A DNA stretch of 34,303 nucleotides from an uncultured Allofournierella sp. Lineage in GTDB: Bacteria > Bacillota > Clostridia > Oscillospirales > Ruminococcaceae. Shown here piece by piece: positions 1-9,173 of the stretch; position 1 is the stretch's first letter; each line of letters starts with the position of its first letter. A program made the translations under genes and the position numbers. The DNA lies in NCBI GenBank assembly GCA_944382705.1, contig CALWNE010000003.1, positions 1 through 34,303 of the forward strand, read 5' to 3'. The notes under the pieces are model-generated. The model was not told where the DNA came from. It did not search any database and worked only from the letters and a program-made list of their open reading frames with translations.

Positions 1-37
1 CCAGCTGTCCTCGATTTTCTGTGTTCTTTACCAGCAT
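1..37 (-). CDS. Start of an unidentified gene, cut by the window edge
   Basis: Only twelve codons are visible, beginning at the ATG at 37..35 and reading M-L-V-K-N-T-E-N-R-G-Q-L. An AGGGTG ribosome binding site lies about 7 bases upstream and a TATAAT box at 55-60, so a real gene start is plausible. The residues are too few to identify the product. They give a faint impression of the N-terminus of IS1182-type transposases, but this is from memory and weak. The gene is separated from the operon to its right by two terminators. Confidence 0.4.
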   Translation of the reverse strand, partial: MLVKNTENRGQL

Positions 38-54
38 TTTTATCACCCTACACC

Positions 55-60
55 ATTATA
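55..60 (-). promoter_or_regulatory. Possible -10 box for the edge gene
   Basis: On the minus strand this reads TATAAT, 18 bases before the ATG at position 37, which leaves only a very short leader. No good -35 hexamer stands 16-18 bases upstream, so the promoter call rests on the -10 and on the need for a start after the terminators at 84-161. Confidence 0.35.
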
Positions 61-83
61 CCCCATTTTCTTCCATGATACGA

Positions 84-113
84 GAAAAAGGCCGCCTTTT
101 GGCGACCTTTTTC
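84..113 (-). terminator. Intrinsic terminator, minus strand
   Basis: A 13-bp stem with an AAAA loop (minus strand GAAAAAGGTCGCC / GGCGGCCTTTTTC) is followed by a run of T. The one non-Watson-Crick pair is U-G when read on the minus strand but a C-A mismatch on the plus strand, so it is built to act on minus-strand transcripts. It is the second of two terminators ending the branched-chain amino acid operon. Confidence 0.75.
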
Positions 114-122
114 GACAGGCTG

Positions 123-161
123 AAAAGAGAGAAATTCTGCAAAGCAGAATTTCTCTCTTTT
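123..161. terminator. Strong terminator hairpin, probably bidirectional
   Basis: Two perfect 18-base arms (123-140 and 144-161) are separated by a 3-base loop, with T runs at the end in both reading directions. It is the first terminator met by transcripts leaving the DUF815 gene. The stretch from 162 to 282 between it and that gene holds nothing I can recognise. Confidence 0.8.
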
Positions 162-282
162 TTGTTGTTTGCACCAGTGCAGGGGGCATAGCTTGGCGGA
201 TGCAAAGCTGCCCTTCCATGCTGCAACAGGCCCAGACAGAAGAAATTGAGTCCGTCCTCTGGAGACAGAACACTGGTGGAAG

Positions 283-1455
283 TTACTGCCCGGACAGCAG
301 CTTGTCAATCAGCTGGCGTGCCAGCCGGGCAGAGCGATTGCCCCGCTCCAGGGCAAAGCGCTCGGCCAGCAAATCCAGTTCTGGAGTTACAGGCAAACCG
401 TTCTCCTGTGCCAGATGGTGCACAATGTTCAGGTAGATTTCCTTGGTGGGCTTGCTGAAGGTGATGTGCAGTCCAAACCGTTCGGAAAGGGAGACAAGCT
501 CCTGAAGGGTGTCGTTGCGGTGTACATCGTCCCCCTCACGGTCGGAGAAGCTTTCCTTCACGATATGGCGGCGGTTGCTGGTGGCGTAAATCACCACATT
601 GGCTGATTTTACACTCACCGAACCCTCCAGAACTGCCTTTAAAGCACTGAAATGGTCGTCATTCTTCAAAAAGGAAAGATCGTCGATGAACAAAATGAAT
701 TTCAGCGGATTTTGAGCCAGTTCATCCAAAAGATTGGGAAGCAGCCGGAGCTGATCCTTTTTAATTTCGATGATGCGCAGGCCCTGCTCCCACAGCTCGT
801 TCACCACTGCCTTGACGGTGGTGGATTTACCGGTACCGGCATCGCCGGTGAGCAGGATGTTTGCGGCAGGCTTGCCCTCAAGCAATGCTTGGGTGTTTTG
901 CAAAACCAGCTGCCGTTCCCGTTGATAATCCACCAAATCAGCAAGCCGTGTGGGGTCGGCATGATGCACCGGTACAATGGCTCCGCTGTCCAACAGGTAG
1001 AACATACGGTGCTTGGCAAAGATACCGTAGCCGTACCGGCCAATATGGCCGATACGGTGCAGGTAATGGGCAGTCAAATCCAGAGGTTCGGTTGCAAATT
1101 CCGGCAAAAAATCGCTGCATTCCATCCCTTGGGCCAGCAAGCCTGGGGTAAGTTCCGCCACCGCCTGCATGGTTTTCAGCTCCTGCAGCAGGGCGGAGTG
1201 CATCGGCGGGGGAACCGGATTGCCGGTGCCCAATGCCTTTACATAGGGCGTTTCGGCATTTTCGCACACTTCCCGCACATACTGGGTAAGGTTGCCCCCG
1301 TTTGCCTGGTACAGCCTGGAAGCAAATTCGGCATAGCGAAAAACAGAGGGCTGTTTTAAATAATCCAGCAGGCAGGCAAAGACAGGGTCGGTGAGCAAAG
1401 CCCGAAAGACAGCCAGCGAATCAAGCCGGAGCGAAAGCGTATGCAAATCCATCAT
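283..1455 (-). CDS. DUF815-type AAA+ ATPase (ATP-binding protein of unknown role)
   Basis: A cytoplasmic P-loop ATPase of about 390 residues. The Walker A motif GDAGTGKS is at residues 204-211, Walker B FILFIDD at 253-259, and a sensor-1-like stretch YATSNRRH at about 290-297; the last 100 residues look like the AAA+ lid. The N-terminal 200 residues match no motif I know. This layout fits the DUF815 family, whose substrate is not established. The start is uncertain: TTG at 1461, ATG at 1455 and ATG at 1452 are in frame, none has a good ribosome binding site, and the TTG overlaps the ilvD stop, so translation is probably coupled to ilvD. It is the last gene of the branched-chain amino acid operon; that may be simple read-through rather than a shared pathway. 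Confidence 0.85.
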   Translation of the reverse strand: MMDLHTLSLRLDSLAVFRALLTDPVFACLLDYLKQPSVFRYAEFASRLYQANGGNLTQYVREVCENAETPYVKALGTGNPVPPPMHSALLQELKTMQAVAELTPGLLAQGMECSDFLPEFATEPLDLTAHYLHRIGHIGRYGYGIFAKHRMFYLLDSGAIVPVHHADPTRLADLVDYQRERQLVLQNTQALLEGKPAANILLTGDAGTGKSTTVKAVVNELWEQGLRIIEIKKDQLRLLPNLLDELAQNPLKFILFIDDLSFLKNDDHFSALKAVLEGSVSVKSANVVIYATSNRRHIVKESFSDREGDDVHRNDTLQELVSLSERFGLHITFSKPTKEIYLNIVHHLAQENGLPVTPELDLLAERFALERGNRSARLARQLIDKLLSGQ

Positions 1456-1457
1456 AA

Positions 1458-3113
1458 TCAATTTAAGATAGCACCCGACGCACCGCCGGAAACCAGGGCT
1501 GCATAGCGTTTCAGGTAGCCGCTCAGCTCCTTTTTCTTGGGTACAAAGTGCCGGAGTCGCTCGTCCAGAATGGCCTGGTCCACCTTTAACTCAATGGTGT
1601 TTTCCGGGATGTTGATACTGATCAGGTCGCCTTCCTCCACCACGCCAATCAAACCGCCGGAGGCAGCTTCGGGGGTAATGTGACCCACACAGGCACCTCT
1701 GGTGGCGCCGCTGAACCGGCCGTCGGTAATCAGGGCTACACTGTTGCCCAGCCCCATACCCATAATGGCGGAGGTGGGGTTGAGCATCTCCCGCATACCG
1801 GGGCCGCCCTTGGGGCCTTCGTAACGGATGACAACCACATCACCAGGCTGGATTTTGCCGGCATTGATGGCTGCCTGGGCGTCCTCCTCGCAGTCGAACA
1901 CTCTGGCGGGGCCTTCGTGCACCAGCATTTCCGGTAATACGGCAGACCGCTTTACAACGCTGCCTTCCGGCGCCAGGTTGCCCCGCAGGATGGCAATGCC
2001 GCCGGTTTCGCTGTAGGGGTTATCGATGGGACGGATTACCTCGTGGTTGAGGTTGATGCAGTTCTGGATGCTTTCGCCAATGGTTCGGCCGGTAATGGTC
2101 AGGCAGTCCAGATGCAAGAGGTTTTTCTTGGAAAGCTCGTTCATAACGGCGTACACACCGCCAGCCTCCTGCAAATCTTCCATATAAGTACGGCCAGCGG
2201 GAGCCAGATGGCAGAGGTTGGGGGTTTTTGCGCTGATTTCGTTGGCGATATCCAGGTTAATGTCAATGCCGCACTCGTGGGCAATTGCAGGCAGATGAAG
2301 CATGCTGTTGGTGGAGCAGCCCAGAGCCATGTCCACGGTGAGGGCGTTCACCAGTGCTTCCTTGGTCATGATGTCACGGGGACGGATGTTTTTGCGAAGC
2401 ATCTCCATAACGGCCATGCCGGCGTGCTTGGCAAGCTCGATTCGGGCGGAATAAACAGCCGGAATGGTGCCGTTGCCAGGCAGGCCCATGCCCAGTGCCT
2501 CGGTGAGGCAGTTCATGGAGTTGGCGGTGTACATACCGGAGCAGGAACCGCAGGTGGGGCAGGTTTTGCATTCGTATTCCCGCAGCTTTTCGGCAGTGAT
2601 TTTGCCGGAGTTAAATTCGCCTACAGCCTCCGAAATGGAGGAAAAGCTGGTTTTTGCGCCATCAATGCGGCCCGCAAGCATGGGGCCACCGCTCACAAAC
2701 ACGGTGGGCAGGTTCAGCCGTGCGGCAGCCATCAGCAAACCGGGGACATTTTTGTCGCAGTTGGGCACCATGACAAGGGCATCAAAGCCGTGAGCCATGG
2801 CCATGGCCTCGGTGGAATCGGCAATCAGGTCTCTGGTTACCAGGGAGTACTTCATTCCGGTGTGGCCCATTGCAATGCCATCGCAAACAGCAATGGCAGG
2901 AAACACGATGGGGGTACCGCCTGCCATGGCAACGCCCAGCTTGACGGCATCCACGATTTTGTCCAGGTTGATATGGCCGGGAACAATCTCGTTGTAAGAG
3001 CTTACAATGCCCACCAGGGGGCGATCCAGTTCTTCTTCGGTAAGGCCCAGGGCATGGTAAAGTGCCCGGTGGGGGGCGTTTTGCATACCGCGCTTTAAGG
3101 AATCACTGTTCAT
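1458..3113 (-). CDS. ilvD: Dihydroxyacid dehydratase, [4Fe-4S] type
   Basis: Removes water from 2,3-dihydroxy-isovalerate and 2,3-dihydroxy-methylvalerate to give the 2-keto acids of valine and isoleucine. The 551 residues are slightly shorter than the E. coli enzyme. The iron-sulfur and metal motifs are visible: CDGIAMGH near 77, PNCDKNVPG around C119, and CPTCGSCSGMYTANSMNC at about 185-202. The position that carries an extra cysteine in the [2Fe-2S] class is Gly46 here (EIVPGHINL), as in E. coli, so this should be the oxygen-sensitive [4Fe-4S] type, fitting an anaerobe. The start has an AAGGAGG site that includes the ilvC stop codon. Confidence 0.97.
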   Translation of the reverse strand: MNSDSLKRGMQNAPHRALYHALGLTEEELDRPLVGIVSSYNEIVPGHINLDKIVDAVKLGVAMAGGTPIVFPAIAVCDGIAMGHTGMKYSLVTRDLIADSTEAMAMAHGFDALVMVPNCDKNVPGLLMAAARLNLPTVFVSGGPMLAGRIDGAKTSFSSISEAVGEFNSGKITAEKLREYECKTCPTCGSCSGMYTANSMNCLTEALGMGLPGNGTIPAVYSARIELAKHAGMAVMEMLRKNIRPRDIMTKEALVNALTVDMALGCSTNSMLHLPAIAHECGIDINLDIANEISAKTPNLCHLAPAGRTYMEDLQEAGGVYAVMNELSKKNLLHLDCLTITGRTIGESIQNCINLNHEVIRPIDNPYSETGGIAILRGNLAPEGSVVKRSAVLPEMLVHEGPARVFDCEEDAQAAINAGKIQPGDVVVIRYEGPKGGPGMREMLNPTSAIMGMGLGNSVALITDGRFSGATRGACVGHITPEAASGGLIGVVEEGDLISINIPENTIELKVDQAILDERLRHFVPKKKELSGYLKRYAALVSGGASGAILN

Positions 3114-3125
3114 GAAATAACCTCC

Positions 3126-4142
<1,017 letters not shown>

Positions 4143-4172
4143 GGAAATTACCTCTTTCTTAACATAATAAAT

Positions 4173-4676
4173 TTACTGTATCGTGTTTTGAATGGTGGTG
4201 TTGCCCTTTTCCAGAGAAACACTACCGGTGCGGCAGAGTTCCAGAATGGTGTGGCTGCGCATGGCCTCCACAAATTCATCAATTTTGCTGCTTGAATCCA
4301 CCAGACGCAGCACCAAAGCCTGGGGAGAATCCTCCATCACAACGGCGCCGAAGGCGGCAGATGCTTTGAGAATTTGCTCCCGCTGCAAGGTATCGGCTGC
4401 CAGCTTGATGAGCAATAATTCACAGCTCACCGCCTGGCTGGGGTCAAATTCCTTAATGGAGCATACATCCGGCAGCTTGTACAGCTGGTTGATGAGCTGC
4501 TGCTTATGGGTTTCGTCGCCCTCAAAAGAAACTGTAATGCGGGATAAGGAGGCTGTCTCCGTTTCGCTCACATTGAGGGAGCTGATGTTGAATTGCCGTC
4601 TGCGGAACATACTGGTTACCCGGTTCAGCACGCCAAACTGGTTGTTGACCAATACGGCCACTGTGTGTTTGTTCAC
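4173..4676 (-). CDS. ilvN: Acetolactate synthase small (regulatory) subunit
   Basis: Regulatory partner of IlvB; it binds the feedback inhibitor valine through an N-terminal ACT domain (HTVAVLVNNQFGVLNRVTSMF) and has the usual C-terminal ALS_ss_C domain, about 167 residues in all. I chose the GTG at 4676 because an AGGTGA site lies 5 bases before it and the protein then begins directly at the ACT domain. A GTG at 4685 is also in frame and adds three residues, but it leaves almost no spacing to AAAGG. The chosen start sits one base after the ilvB stop, so the two subunits are probably made by coupled translation. Confidence 0.95.
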   Translation of the reverse strand: MNKHTVAVLVNNQFGVLNRVTSMFRRRQFNISSLNVSETETASLSRITVSFEGDETHKQQLINQLYKLPDVCSIKEFDPSQAVSCELLLIKLAADTLQREQILKASAAFGAVVMEDSPQALVLRLVDSSSKIDEFVEAMRSHTILELCRTGSVSLEKGNTTIQNTIQ

Positions 4677-4677
4677 A

Positions 4678-6345
4678 TCAGTCACCTACCTTTACAATGA
4701 TGTCATCCATGCTTCCGCCGGGGGGCAGCATGGGAAGAACAAATTCGTCCTTATCGATTTTGCAGTCGATTACATAGGGGCCGTTGTGCTCAAACGCCTT
4801 TTGCAGGGCGGCCTCCAGCTCATCCAGATTGGTTACCCGTTCGCCAGCCGCTCCAAAGGCCTGGGCCAAGGCTGCAAAATTGGTTTTGGTGTCCAGCACC
4901 GAGTTGGAATAATGCTGGTTAAAAAACAGTGTTTGCCACTGGCGCACCATGCCCAGCACGCCGTTGTTCATAATCAGCACAACCAGGGGAACATTGTAGG
5001 TTACGGCGGTTGCAAGCTCGGTCAAACACATACCAAAGCTACCGTCGCCGGTAACCAGCACGCTGCGCTCTCTGGTGCCAAAGGCTGCACCAATGGCAGC
5101 ACCCAGCCCAAAGCCCATGGTGCCAAGCCCGCCGCTGGAAACAAAGCGCCGTGGGGTTTGGAACTCCAGGTTCTGGGCGGCCCACATCTGGTGCTGGCCC
5201 ACATCGGTGGCAACCGCTGTGTTGCTGCCCAGGTATTTGTTCAATGTGGAAATAACATTGCGGGGCGTAACACCAGTGCGCTGATCCTGCTGGGAAGCTT
5301 CTGCGGTGCGGTACTGGGCGATTTCCTGCTGCCAGCAGGGCTTGGGTTCTGTAGGAAGCAGCGGAAGCAGCTTTTGCAGGGTCAGCTTTACATCGCCCCG
5401 CAGGCCGCATACCGGATTGACGGTTTTGGAAATTTCGGAGCCGTCCACATCAATGTGGATGATTTTGGCCCCAACGGCAAATTTCTGCCGGTTGCCGGTT
5501 ACCCGGTCGTTGAAGCGAACACCCAGGGAAACAATCAAATCGGCGTGGTGCATGGCCATGGAGGAGGCATAGTGGCCGTGCATACCCTGCATCCCCAAAA
5601 AGCGGGGGTGATTGGTGGGAATGCCGGAAAGGCCCATGAGGGAACAGCCGATGGGGGCGTCGATGGCATCGGCAAGGGCCAGCAGTTCCTCCTGTGCCCC
5701 GGCGGCAATCAGACCGCCGCCAAAGTAGATGAAGGGCTTTTTGGCCTGGTTGATGTATGCGGCGGCCTGCTCAATGCGAATGTCCTTTGCAGCAGCAGGC
5801 GGCACCGGCTGGCAGGGAGCCTTTGGGGTGTACTCACATTTTGCAATCTGGACATCCTTGGGAATATCAATCAAAACAGGGCCGGGCCTGCCGGATTGTG
5901 CCAGCGCAAAGGCTTCTCTTATCGTATCCGCCAGCTGTTCCACCGAGCTTACAAAATAGTTGTGCTTGGTAATGGGCAGCGTGATGCCGGTGATGTCAAT
6001 TTCCTGAAAGCTGTCCGAACCAATCTGTGCAGTGGGCACATTGCCGCAGATGGCCACCAGAGGAATGGAGTCCAGGTAAGCGGTGGCAATGCCGGTCACC
6101 AGGTTGGTGGCTCCCGGCCCGGAGGTGGAAAGAACCACACCGGGCTTGCCGGTGGTGCGGGCGTAGCCGTCTGCTGCATGGGCGGCACCCTGCTCGTGGG
6201 CTGTCAGGATGTGATGGATTTGGTCCTGATGGGTATAAAGGCTATCGTATACATGAAGAATTTGCCCACCAGGGTAGCCAAACACGGTATCGCAGCCTTG
6301 TTCAATTAAAACTTTTACTAAAATATCTGCGCCGGAAAACAGCAT
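4678..6345 (-). CDS. ilvB: Acetolactate synthase large (catalytic) subunit
   Basis: Thiamine diphosphate enzyme that joins pyruvate with pyruvate (valine and leucine) or with 2-ketobutyrate (isoleucine). It has 555 residues in the three-domain order of the family. The catalytic Glu51 lies in AHEQGAAHAADGYAR, next to STSGPGATN; the thiamine/magnesium motif GDGSFGMCLTELATAVTYNV is near 435 and continues with a NNGVLGMVRQWQ stretch. It is the biosynthetic form, as shown by the adjoining ilvN. The ATG at 6345 is preferred to the TTG at 6348 because an AGAGGTGA site precedes it at normal distance. The leuB stop lies inside that site's spacer. Confidence 0.97.
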   Translation of the reverse strand: MLFSGADILVKVLIEQGCDTVFGYPGGQILHVYDSLYTHQDQIHHILTAHEQGAAHAADGYARTTGKPGVVLSTSGPGATNLVTGIATAYLDSIPLVAICGNVPTAQIGSDSFQEIDITGITLPITKHNYFVSSVEQLADTIREAFALAQSGRPGPVLIDIPKDVQIAKCEYTPKAPCQPVPPAAAKDIRIEQAAAYINQAKKPFIYFGGGLIAAGAQEELLALADAIDAPIGCSLMGLSGIPTNHPRFLGMQGMHGHYASSMAMHHADLIVSLGVRFNDRVTGNRQKFAVGAKIIHIDVDGSEISKTVNPVCGLRGDVKLTLQKLLPLLPTEPKPCWQQEIAQYRTAEASQQDQRTGVTPRNVISTLNKYLGSNTAVATDVGQHQMWAAQNLEFQTPRRFVSSGGLGTMGFGLGAAIGAAFGTRERSVLVTGDGSFGMCLTELATAVTYNVPLVVLIMNNGVLGMVRQWQTLFFNQHYSNSVLDTKTNFAALAQAFGAAGERVTNLDELEAALQKAFEHNGPYVIDCKIDKDEFVLPMLPPGGSMDDIIVKVGD

Positions 6346-6352
6346 CAATCAA

Positions 6353-7420
6353 TCACCTCTTTTGCAGATAGGTACAAATTAAATCGCCGCATTGGTTGCA
6401 GCCCACCAATTGATTGCCCTCGCTCATAATATCGGCGGTGCGATAGCCTGCATCCAGATAGGCGGCAACGGCCTGTTCGATGGCGTCGGCCTCAGCGGAA
6501 AGGTCAAAGCTGTACCGGAGCATCATGGCAGCGGATAGGATGGTGCCAATGGGGTTTGCAATGTCCTTGCCGGCAATGTCCGGAGCGGAACCATGGATGG
6601 GCTCGTACAGGCCGCAGGAGGTGGCACCCAGACTGGAGGAGGGAATCATGCCAATGGAGCCGGTAATCATAGAGGCTTCGTCGGACAGGATATCCCCAAA
6701 CATATTTTCGGTTACAATTACATCGAACTGAGCGGGATTTTTGACAATCTGCATGGCGCAGTTGTCAACCAGCATATCCGAAAGTTCCACCTGGGGGTAT
6801 TCCTCAGCCAGCCGGTGCATGACCTTTTTCCACAGTCTGCTGGAATCCAGAACATTGCTTTTTTCCACCGAGCAAAGTTTTTTGCCCCGCTTCATGGCGG
6901 TTTCAAAGCCAATCCGGCCAATGCGCTCAATTTCCTGTTCCGTGTAGCTCAGCACATCGGTGGCGGTGCCGTTTTCGGTTTTGTGCTCACCAAAGTAGAT
7001 GCCGCCAATCAGCTCCCGTACCAGGATAAAGTCAATGCCCTGGTCCACAATTTCCCATTTGAGGGGAGAGGCATCTGCCAGCTGGGGCCAGATTTTGGCA
7101 GGGCGGTTGTTGGAATAAACACCCATGCCAGCCCGCAGTTTCAGCAATCCTTTTTCGGGGCGCATAGGGCCGGGAACATCGTTCCACTGGTCGCCGCCCA
7201 CAGCACCCAGCAAAACACTGTCGGACTGGAGGCAGCGCTGGAGCATTTCTTCCGGCAGAGGATCACCCCAGCGGTCCAGAGCACAGCCGCCCATGTCCAC
7301 ATCCACATAGTCGAACACATGGCCATATAGCTGTGCAATTCGGTTTAAAACTTTTAAGGCCTGCTGGACGATTTCCGGGCCAATGCCATCCCCTCGGATG
7401 ACGGCGATTTGCTTACGCAT
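6353..7420 (-). CDS. leuB: 3-isopropylmalate dehydrogenase
   Basis: NAD-dependent oxidative decarboxylation of 3-isopropylmalate in leucine synthesis. The protein has 355 residues. It begins with the family motif RGDGIGPEIV, and carries the substrate loop RELIGGIYFGEH, the KSNVLDSSRLW stretch, the metal-binding region DNCAMQIVKNPAQFDVIVTEN and the cofactor loop EPIHGSAPDIAGKDIANP. The ATG at 7420 is set by a GGAGG site 9 bases upstream; a GTG at 7429 is in frame but touches that site. The start overlaps the end of leuD by 8 bases, so coupling with leuD is likely. Confidence 0.97.
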   Translation of the reverse strand: MRKQIAVIRGDGIGPEIVQQALKVLNRIAQLYGHVFDYVDVDMGGCALDRWGDPLPEEMLQRCLQSDSVLLGAVGGDQWNDVPGPMRPEKGLLKLRAGMGVYSNNRPAKIWPQLADASPLKWEIVDQGIDFILVRELIGGIYFGEHKTENGTATDVLSYTEQEIERIGRIGFETAMKRGKKLCSVEKSNVLDSSRLWKKVMHRLAEEYPQVELSDMLVDNCAMQIVKNPAQFDVIVTENMFGDILSDEASMITGSIGMIPSSSLGATSCGLYEPIHGSAPDIAGKDIANPIGTILSAAMMLRYSFDLSAEADAIEQAVAAYLDAGYRTADIMSEGNQLVGCNQCGDLICTYLQKR

Positions 7421-7910
7421 TGTGTTCACCCTCCTTCAGCGAGGCCAGCAGGCCGCCTTTTTGAATAATGGTTTGGATAAAGGGAGGGAAGGGCTGGGCT
7501 TTGTAGCACTTGCTGGTGGTTACATTGGTAATAATGCCGGTGTTGAAATCCACCTGAACCTGGTCGTTTGCGTTGATTTCCTGGGCGGCTTCTTCGCATT
7601 CCAGAATAGGCAGGCCAATGTTGATGGCGTTGCGGTAAAAAATCCGTGCAAAGCTTTTGGCAATTACGCAGCCTACGCCGCAGGTTTTAATCACCAGAGG
7701 GGCGTGTTCACGGGAGGAGCCGCAGCCAAAATTCCAACCGGCTACGATTACATCGCCGGGCTGTACCTTTTGCACAAATTCGGTGTCGATGTCTTCCATG
7801 CAGTGCAGTGCCAGCTGAGCTGCATCGGGGGTGTTGAGGTAACGGGCGGGGATGATTACATCGGTATCCACATTATCGGGGTATTTAAAAACCTTGCCTT
7901 GGGTATTCAT
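7413..7910 (-). CDS. leuD: 3-isopropylmalate dehydratase small subunit
   Basis: Swivel-domain subunit that pairs with LeuC to isomerise 2- to 3-isopropylmalate. It has 165 residues, the size of the short archaeal-bacterial form. Visible family stretches are VFKYPDNVDTDVIIPARYL at the N-terminus, the substrate loop GWNFGCGSSREHAP near 60, and ARIFYRNAINIGLP near 95. The frame stays open upstream to 8045, but the real start is the ATG at 7910, which overlaps the leuC stop by four bases (ATGA), and the protein then begins at the conserved domain edge. Confidence 0.96.
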   Translation of the reverse strand: MNTQGKVFKYPDNVDTDVIIPARYLNTPDAAQLALHCMEDIDTEFVQKVQPGDVIVAGWNFGCGSSREHAPLVIKTCGVGCVIAKSFARIFYRNAINIGLPILECEEAAQEINANDQVQVDFNTGIITNVTTSKCYKAQPFPPFIQTIIQKGGLLASLKEGEHNA

Positions 7911-9172
7911 TCCTGCACCTCCTGAAATTCGGTAATGTATCCGGTCAATGCGCTGGCCGCAGCTGTATGGGGCGAGGCCAGGTATACTTCGCTGTTTACA
8001 TGGCCCATACGGCCCACGAAGTTCCGGTTGGTGGTGGCGATGCACCGTTCACCCTCGGCCAGAATGCCCATGTATCCGCCCAGGCAGGGGCCGCAGGTGG
8101 GGGTGGAAACAACAGCGCCTGCATCCAGGAAGGCGGTGTAGTAGCCACGCTCCACACAGTCCCGCAGAATCTGCATGGTGCCGGGAATGATAATGCAGCG
8201 CACTCCATCGGCAATTTTGTTGCCCTTCAGGATGTGGTAGGCGGCCTGCATATCCTCCATTCGGCCGTTGGTGCAGCTGCCGATTACAACCTGATCAATT
8301 TTGATGTGGTGGAGTTCGCTGGCGGGGTGGGTGTTCTCCGGCAGGTGGGGGCAAGCCACGGTGGGAACAATTTTGGAAAGGTCAATCTGGATGGTTTTTT
8401 CGTACTCTGCATCCGGGTCTGCCTGGAAAATCAGCGGCTTGCGCTCACTGCGGCCTTCCAGGTAAGCAAGCGTCACATCGTCCACAGGGAAGATGCCGTT
8501 TTTGGCACCTGCTTCAATGGCCATGTTGCAGATGCACAGCCGGTCGTCCATGGAAAGGGTTTGAACGCCATCGCCCACAAATTCCATGCTTTTGTAGAGG
8601 GCGCCGTCAACACCAATCTGCCCAATGATGGAAAGAATGACATCCTTGCCGCTGCAATTTTTGGGCAGCTGACCGGTGAGTTCAAAGCGAATGGCAGAGG
8701 GAACCTTGAACCAGGCCATTCCGGTGGCCATTCCGGCGGCCATATCGGTGGAGCCGACACCGGTGGAGAATGCACCCAGAGCGCCGTAAGTACAGGTGTG
8801 ACTGTCGGCACCAATGATGCAGTCGCCGGCAGTTACAACGCCCTGCTCCGGCAGGAGGGCGTGTTCAATGCCCATCTTGCCCACATCGTAAAAGTGACTG
8901 ACCGAGTGCGCACAGGCGAACTCACGGCAGGTTTTGGATTGCTGGGCCGCTTTAATGTCTTTGTTTGGCACAAAGTGATCCAGCACAATGGCTACCCGGT
9001 CTTTATCAAACAGATTGGTGAAACCTGCTTTTTTAAATTCGTTTACCGCCACAGGGGTGGTAATGTCGTTGCCCAGAACCAGGTTCAGTTTGGCGTTAAT
9101 CAGCTGCCCGGCGGCAACCGTTTCCAATCCTGCGTGGTAGGCCAGTATTTTTTGGGTTAAAGTCATGCCCAC
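7907..9172 (-). CDS. leuC: 3-isopropylmalate dehydratase large subunit
   Basis: Aconitase-family [4Fe-4S] subunit of isopropylmalate isomerase, with 421 residues, as expected for the LeuC type shared by archaea and many Firmicutes. The three cluster cysteines are in GSCTNGRMEDM and TPTCGPCLGGYMG. Earlier conserved parts are FVPNKDIKAA, DSHTCTYGALGAFSTGVGSTD and KVPSAIRFELTG. The start is the GTG at 9172: the GGAGG site is 8 bases away, while the in-frame ATG at 9166 would be 14 away. That site lies inside the last codons of leuA (encoding K-G-G), and the two genes are one base apart, so leuC translation depends on leuA being read to its end. Confidence 0.96.
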   Translation of the reverse strand: MGMTLTQKILAYHAGLETVAAGQLINAKLNLVLGNDITTPVAVNEFKKAGFTNLFDKDRVAIVLDHFVPNKDIKAAQQSKTCREFACAHSVSHFYDVGKMGIEHALLPEQGVVTAGDCIIGADSHTCTYGALGAFSTGVGSTDMAAGMATGMAWFKVPSAIRFELTGQLPKNCSGKDVILSIIGQIGVDGALYKSMEFVGDGVQTLSMDDRLCICNMAIEAGAKNGIFPVDDVTLAYLEGRSERKPLIFQADPDAEYEKTIQIDLSKIVPTVACPHLPENTHPASELHHIKIDQVVIGSCTNGRMEDMQAAYHILKGNKIADGVRCIIIPGTMQILRDCVERGYYTAFLDAGAVVSTPTCGPCLGGYMGILAEGERCIATTNRNFVGRMGHVNSEVYLASPHTAAASALTGYITEFQEVQE

Positions 9173-9173
9173 T

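Noticed and set aside
4192..6309. 705-codon plus-strand frame opposite ilvN and ilvB
   Set aside because: Antisense shadow of two recognised enzymes; no ribosome binding site or domain.
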